From Actinomycetes bacterium (GTDB lineage Bacteria; Actinomycetota; Thermoleophilia; BMS3ABIN01): a stretch of DNA of 40,514 nt. The stretch covers positions 1 through 40,514 of the forward strand of contig JAJRWQ010000007.1 of assembly GCA_024276735.1 (NCBI GenBank). The letters are read 5' to 3'. The position numbers and the translations under genes are program-made. A model generated the notes under the pieces. The model did not search any database, was not told the origin of the DNA, and was given only the letters and a program-made list of their open reading frames with translations. This document shows, piece by piece, positions 36,753-40,514 of this stretch; position 1 is the stretch's first letter, and each line of letters starts with the position of its first letter.

Positions 36753-37280
36753 ATGAACAGGGAAGAGAAAGCAGCCAGGGTAGAGGAGCTGGCCGAAAAG
36801 ATCGGGTCCAGCCCGGCGATGTTTCTCGCCGACTACCGCGGCCTCACCGTCGCCGAGGCCAGCGAGCTGCGCAACGAGATGCGCCGGGCGGGAGCCGTGT
36901 TCCAGGTGGTGAAGAACTCGCTGATGGAGCGCGCCGCCGACCAGGCCTCGGTACCGGACCTGAAGCAGTTCCTGGAAGGTCCCACCGCGGTGGCCTTTTG
37001 CCCCGACGAGGGGGTGGCGGCGGCAAAGGTGCTGACGAAGTTCGCCAAGGAACTGAAGCCGCTCCAGATCAAGGGCGGCATTCTCGACGGAGAGGCGGTG
37101 GACCTGGAGCGGATCGAGTTCCTGGCCTCGCTGCCCTCGCTGGAAGAGCTGCAGGCCAAGCTGGTAGGCATGCTCCAGTCGCCCCTGCGCGGCCTGGCCG
37201 GGGTCTGCGCCGGTCCCATGCGCGGGCTGGTGACGGTGCTGGGGCGCGTGCGTGAACAAAAGGAGGCGGAGGCCGCCTGA
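36753..37280 (+). CDS. rplJ: 50S ribosomal protein L10
   Basis: A 175-residue L10, base of the L7/L12 stalk. MNREEKAARVEELAEKIGSS, FLADYRGLTVAEASELRNEM and VVKNSLMERA are characteristic; the C-terminal helix that binds L12 dimers ends KEAEAA. GGGAGGTGAG lies just before the ATG. It is preceded by the L10 leader and attenuator and followed by rplL after 84 bases. Confidence 0.97.
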   Translation: MNREEKAARVEELAEKIGSSPAMFLADYRGLTVAEASELRNEMRRAGAVFQVVKNSLMERAADQASVPDLKQFLEGPTAVAFCPDEGVAAAKVLTKFAKELKPLQIKGGILDGEAVDLERIEFLASLPSLEELQAKLVGMLQSPLRGLAGVCAGPMRGLVTVLGRVREQKEAEAA

Positions 37281-37364
37281 GCCGGGGCCGCCCGCCGCGG
37301 CAAGAACCGCGCCGGCGCCCGGAGAGGGGTTTCGCCCGAACGATATCCGAGGAGGAAAAAAAGA

Positions 37365-37745
37365 ATGGCAGTCGATTCGATAATCGAGGAAATCAAGAAC
37401 CTCAGCGTCTCCGAGCTCGCCGAGCTGGTGAAGGCGCTGGAGGAGGAGTTCGGCGTCAGCGCCGCCGCCCCGGTGGCGGTAGCGGCTCCCGGTGCCGCCC
37501 CCGCCGCCGAGGGTGGCGAGGCCGCCGAGGAGAAGACGTCGTTCGACGTGGTGCTCACCGAGGTCGGCGACAAGAAGATCCAGGTGATCAAGGTGGTGCG
37601 CGCCGCCACCGGCCTGGGCCTGAAGGAGGCCAAGGGCGTGGTCGACGGCGCTCCCAGCCCGGTGAAGGAAGGTGTCTCCAAGGAAGAGGCGGAGGACATC
37701 AAGGCCAAGCTGGAGGAAGTCGGCGCCACCGTGGAAGTGAAGTAG
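37365..37745 (+). CDS. rplL: 50S ribosomal protein L7/L12
   Basis: A 126-residue stalk protein that recruits translation factors. The N-terminal dimerisation part ([20 protein letters not shown]), an Ala/Gly/Pro hinge (about residues 35-58) and the C-terminal domain ([20 protein letters not shown]) are all present. GAGGAGG is placed about 10 bases before the ATG. A stable hairpin follows the stop. Confidence 0.97.
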   Translation: MAVDSIIEEIKNLSVSELAELVKALEEEFGVSAAAPVAVAAPGAAPAAEGGEAAEEKTSFDVVLTEVGDKKIQVIKVVRAATGLGLKEAKGVVDGAPSPVKEGVSKEEAEDIKAKLEEVGATVEVK

Positions 37746-37767
37746 CCCGGCGACTGCCGGGAGCATG

Positions 37768-37799
37768 GGGGCGCCGCGCCCGTCCGGGCGCGGCGCCCC
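37768..37799 (+). terminator. Stable hairpin between rplL and rpoB
   Basis: A 14-bp perfect GC stem (37768-37781 with 37786-37799) and a GTCC loop, 22 bases after the rplL stop, with no T-run. It is the expected place for partial termination or RNA processing between the ribosomal protein genes and rpoB. Confidence 0.55.
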
Positions 37800-37840
37800 T
37801 CCCGCGTTTCACCGCCGTTACGCGGATCCCTCCGCCTTCC

Positions 37841-37869
37841 TTGCTTCTCGGCGGAGCGTGTGCTATATT
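37841..37869 (+). promoter_or_regulatory. rpoB promoter
   Basis: TTGCTT (37841-37846), 17 bases, TATATT (37864-37869), with TGC directly before the -10 (extended -10). The transcript would begin near 37876 and open with a short hairpin CGTGC-GTA-GCACG (37878-37890) followed by GCGG and five T. Confidence 0.7.
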
Positions 37870-37934
37870 GCATTGTTCGTGCGTAGCACGGCGGTTTTTC
37901 CCTGCAATAATCCTGTCCAGGAGGGGTGAGCCTT

Positions 37935-40514
37935 TTGGCCCGAAGTTCGAGTTTTGCAACCAGTCCCCGCCAGCGTAAGTCCTTCTCGAAACTCGAAAAG
38001 CATCTCGAGGTTCCCAACCTCATAGACATCCAGAAGAAGTCCTACGAGTGGTTTCTCACCGACGGCATCCGCGAAACGATAGCGGACATCTCGCCCATCG
38101 AGGACTTCACCAACAACCTGGCGGTGGAGTTCGGCGAACACTATTTCGAAGAGCCGGAAAACACCATCGAGGAGTGCCGTGACAAGGACGGCACCTACTC
38201 GGCGCCGCTGTTCATGAACATCAACTTCATCAACAAGGAGACCGGCGTCATCCGTTCCCAGAAGGTGTTCATGGGCGACATCCCGATGATGACCGACTGG
38301 GGCACCTTCATCTACAACGGCACCGAGCGGGTGGTGGTCACCCAGCTGGTGCGCTCGCCGGGGGCCTACATCATGGAGCCCAAGGACTCGGCGAAGCAGG
38401 TCTTCATCGCCAACCTGATGCCGTCGCGGGGGTCCTGGCTGGAGCTGGAGATAGACAAGAAGGGGCTGGTGAACGCGCGCATCGACCGCAAGCGCAAGCT
38501 GCCGGTGACCATCCTGCTGCGGGCGATGGGCTACGACGAGGAGCAGCTGCTGGAGCTCTTCGACGGCTCGGTGTACATAAAGAAGACGCTGGAGCGTGAC
38601 GGGGCCGCCAGCGAGGAAGAGGCCCTGATCGAGCTCTTCAAGAAGCAGCGGCAGGGAGACCGGCCCACGCTGGACGGCGCCCGCCAGCTGCTCAATGCTC
38701 TTTTCTTCGATCCCAAGCGGTACGACCTCACCAAGGTGGGCCGTTACAAGCTCAACACCCGCCTGGGACTGGACGTGGATCCCTCGCAGCGGACGCTCAC
38801 GCACGAGGACATCATCCCCCTCATCCGCGAGCTGGTGCAGCTTCCCGGCAAGCTGGGCGTGCCGGAGGACGCCGCCGATTACGCCGCCGAGGCGCGCCAG
38901 CTGATGAAGGACGCGCGCGACCGGGTCGCCCACGACCTGGACGAGTTCGAGCACTTCGGCAACCGCCGCCTGCGCACCGTGGGCGAGCTGGTGCAGGACG
39001 CCTTCCGCATCGGCCTCTACCGCATGGAGCGGGCGGTGAAGGAGCGGATGACCACCGAGGACGTGGACACCATCACCCCGCAGACGATCATCAACATCCG
39101 TCCCGTGGTGGCGGCGATCAAGGAATTCTTCGGCTCCTCGCAGCTTTCGCAGTTCATGGACCAGACCAATACCCTGGCGGGGCTGACGCACCGGCGGCGT
39201 CTCAGCGCCCTCGGTGCCGGCGGGCTCACCCGCGAGCGGGCGCCGATCGAGGTGCGCGACGTGCACCCGACTCACTACGGCCGCATGTGTCCCATCGAGA
39301 CGCCGGAAGGGCCCAACATCGGCCTCATCGGCTCGCTGAGCTCCTACGCCACCGTCAACGAGTTCGGCTTCATCCAGACGCCTTACCGCAAGGTGGTCAA
39401 GGGCAAGGTCACCGACGAGATCGTCTACCTCGACGCCAGCGAGGAGGACAAGTACATCATCGCCCAGGCCAACGCCGAGGTGGACCCCAAGACCGGCAAG
39501 TTCAAGAACGACACGGTGCTGGCGCGTTCACGCGAGGGCGAGGCGGTCAACGTTCATCCCAAGGACGTGGACTTCATGGACGTGACGCCGCAGCAGATCG
39601 TCTCGGTGGCCACGGCGCTGATTCCCTTCCTGGAACACAACGACGCCAACCGGGCGCTGATGGGATCCAACATGCAGCGCCAGGCGGTGCCGCTGCTCAC
39701 GTCCGAGGCGCCGCTGGTGGGCACCGGCATGGAGGCGCGGGCCGCCATCGACGCCGGCGACGTGGTGATAGCCAGGAACCCGGGCAAGGTGAAGGAAGTG
39801 GACGCCGACCACATCGTCATCGAGACGCGGAACGGCGAGGACACTTACCGGCTGCAGAAGTTCACCCGCTCCAACCAGGGGACGCTGATCCACCAGCGGC
39901 CGCTGGTGACCGAGGGTGAGCGGGTGAAAAAGAACGCGGTGCTGGCCGACGGCGCCTCCACCGACATGGGCGAGCTGGCCCTGGGCAAGAACCTGCTGGT
40001 GGCCTTCATGAGCTGGGAAGGATACAACTTCGAGGACGCCATCGTCATCAGCGAGCGCCTGGTGAAGGACGACGTGCTCACCTCGGTGCACATCGAGGAG
40101 TACGAGGTGGAGGCGCGCACCACCAAGCTGGGCGACGAGGAGATCACCCGCGACATTCCCAACCGCAGCGAGGAGTCCCTGGCCGACCTGGACGAGGACG
40201 GCATCGTGCGCATCGGCGCCGAGGTGGACTCCGGCGACCTGCTGGTGGGCAAGGTGACGCCCAAGGGCGAGACCGAGCTCACCGCGGAGGAAAAGCTGAT
40301 CCGGGCGATCTTCAAGGAGAAGGCGCGCGAGGTGCGCGATACCTCGCTGAAGGTGCCCCACGGCGAGGGCGGTCGCGTCATCGACGTGAAGATCTTCTCG
40401 CGCGAGCAGGGGGACGACCTTCCCCCCGGCGTGAACAAGATGGTGCGCGTCTACGTGGCCACCAAGCGCAAGATCGCCGAGGGAGACAAGCTGGCCGGCC
40501 GCCACGGCAACAAG
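37935..40514 (+). CDS. rpoB: DNA-directed RNA polymerase beta subunit, N-terminal part
   Basis: 860 codons are inside the window, about three quarters of the protein; the gene runs off the right edge with no internal stop. Landmarks in order: [36 protein letters not shown], the rifampicin region [15 protein letters not shown] with [49 protein letters not shown] and [16 protein letters not shown]. The rifampicin region keeps the usual sensitive residues, including the D of MDQ, the H of LTHRRRLS and its final S. I chose TTG 37935, which has GGTGAG 4 bases upstream; GTG 37926 is only one base after the AGGAGG and is less likely. It has its own promoter. Confidence 0.97.
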   Translation, partial: MARSSSFATSPRQRKSFSKLEKHLEVPNLIDIQKKSYEWFLTDGIRETIADISPIEDFTNNLAVEFGEHYFEEPENTIEECRDKDGTYSAPLFMNINFINKETGVIRSQKVFMGDIPMMTDWGTFIYNGTERVVVTQLVRSPGAYIMEPKDSAKQVFIANLMPSRGSWLELEIDKKGLVNARIDRKRKLPVTILLRAMGYDEEQLLELFDGSVYIKKTLERDGAASEEEALIELFKKQRQGDRPTLDGARQLLNALFFDPKRYDLTKVGRYKLNTRLGLDVDPSQRTLTHEDIIPLIRELVQLPGKLGVPEDAADYAAEARQLMKDARDRVAHDLDEFEHFGNRRLRTVGELVQDAFRIGLYRMERAVKERMTTEDVDTITPQTIINIRPVVAAIKEFFGSSQLSQFMDQTNTLAGLTHRRRLSALGAGGLTRERAPIEVRDVHPTHYGRMCPIETPEGPNIGLIGSLSSYATVNEFGFIQTPYRKVVKGKVTDEIVYLDASEEDKYIIAQANAEVDPKTGKFKNDTVLARSREGEAVNVHPKDVDFMDVTPQQIVSVATALIPFLEHNDANRALMGSNMQRQAVPLLTSEAPLVGTGMEARAAIDAGDVVIARNPGKVKEVDADHIVIETRNGEDTYRLQKFTRSNQGTLIHQRPLVTEGERVKKNAVLADGASTDMGELALGKNLLVAFMSWEGYNFEDAIVISERLVKDDVLTSVHIEEYEVEARTTKLGDEEITRDIPNRSEESLADLDEDGIVRIGAEVDSGDLLVGKVTPKGETELTAEEKLIRAIFKEKAREVRDTSLKVPHGEGGRVIDVKIFSREQGDDLPPGVNKMVRVYVATKRKIAEGDKLAGRHGNK

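Noticed and set aside
37863-39275. A 470-codon minus-strand frame across rpoB
   Set aside because: Antisense shadow of rpoB; composition is His/Val/Leu-rich without any recognisable family, and rpoB is unmistakable on the other strand.

Overview
The window is GC-rich throughout and densely coded on both strands. It looks like an anaerobic, probably deep-branching member of the Actinomycetota. Four things point that way: a four-subunit ferredoxin-dependent 2-oxoacid oxidoreductase (anaerobic carbon metabolism); a PafB-PafC-type double WYL regulator in one polypeptide; AddAB/AdnAB-style helicase-nucleases; and the tRNA-Tyr / tRNA-Thr / tRNA-Met / rpmG / tRNA-Trp / secE / nusG / rplK / rplA / rplJ / rplL / rpoB order typical of actinobacteria. 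The lineage is inferred from gene content; no 16S rRNA gene is present.

Layout. 1-2485 (minus): porC-porD-porA-porB, four translationally coupled genes behind a promoter and a structured leader that ends in a terminator-like hairpin. 2636-6465 (minus): an exported seven-repeat beta-propeller protein and the double-WYL regulator. 6633-13455 (plus): a 47-residue protein, an AddB-like nuclease and an AddA-like helicase-nuclease. 13483-13971 (minus): a YbaK-type tRNA deacylase. 14468-19233 (plus): a large hybrid histidine kinase and a family-4 glycosyltransferase. 19310-22555: a tRNA-Thr, a small cysteine protein, and on the minus strand a DUF362 ferredoxin-like protein, an alpha/beta hydrolase, a minimal rubredoxin and a DUF3467 protein. 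22648-22808: an AT-rich palindrome and a candidate stand-alone small RNA with a strong terminator. 23002-31502 (plus): an FAD oxidoreductase, two polytopic membrane glycosyltransferases and a hydantoinase/oxoprolinase pair whose B subunit is fused to a six-helix membrane domain. 31496-31922 (minus): two tiny overlapping genes. 32250-40514 (plus): tRNA genes separated by a family of hairpin-forming repeats, a HEAT-repeat lipoprotein, and the ribosomal protein / rpoB cluster, with rpoB running off the right edge.

The observations I would look at first are these. (i) Three genes within 8 kb (addA, the histidine kinase, the glycosyltransferase) are each cut once by an in-frame stop in an otherwise open frame. 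Each stop is one G-to-T change away from a Glu codon, and each lies between domains. (ii) The HyuB-membrane fusion. (iii) A four-copy inverted-repeat element that sits only in the spacers of the Tyr-Thr-Met tRNA cluster. (iv) The candidate small RNA near 22.7 kb. (v) The por-operon leader, which looks like an attenuator. No CRISPR array, insertion sequence, prophage or complete defence system was seen.
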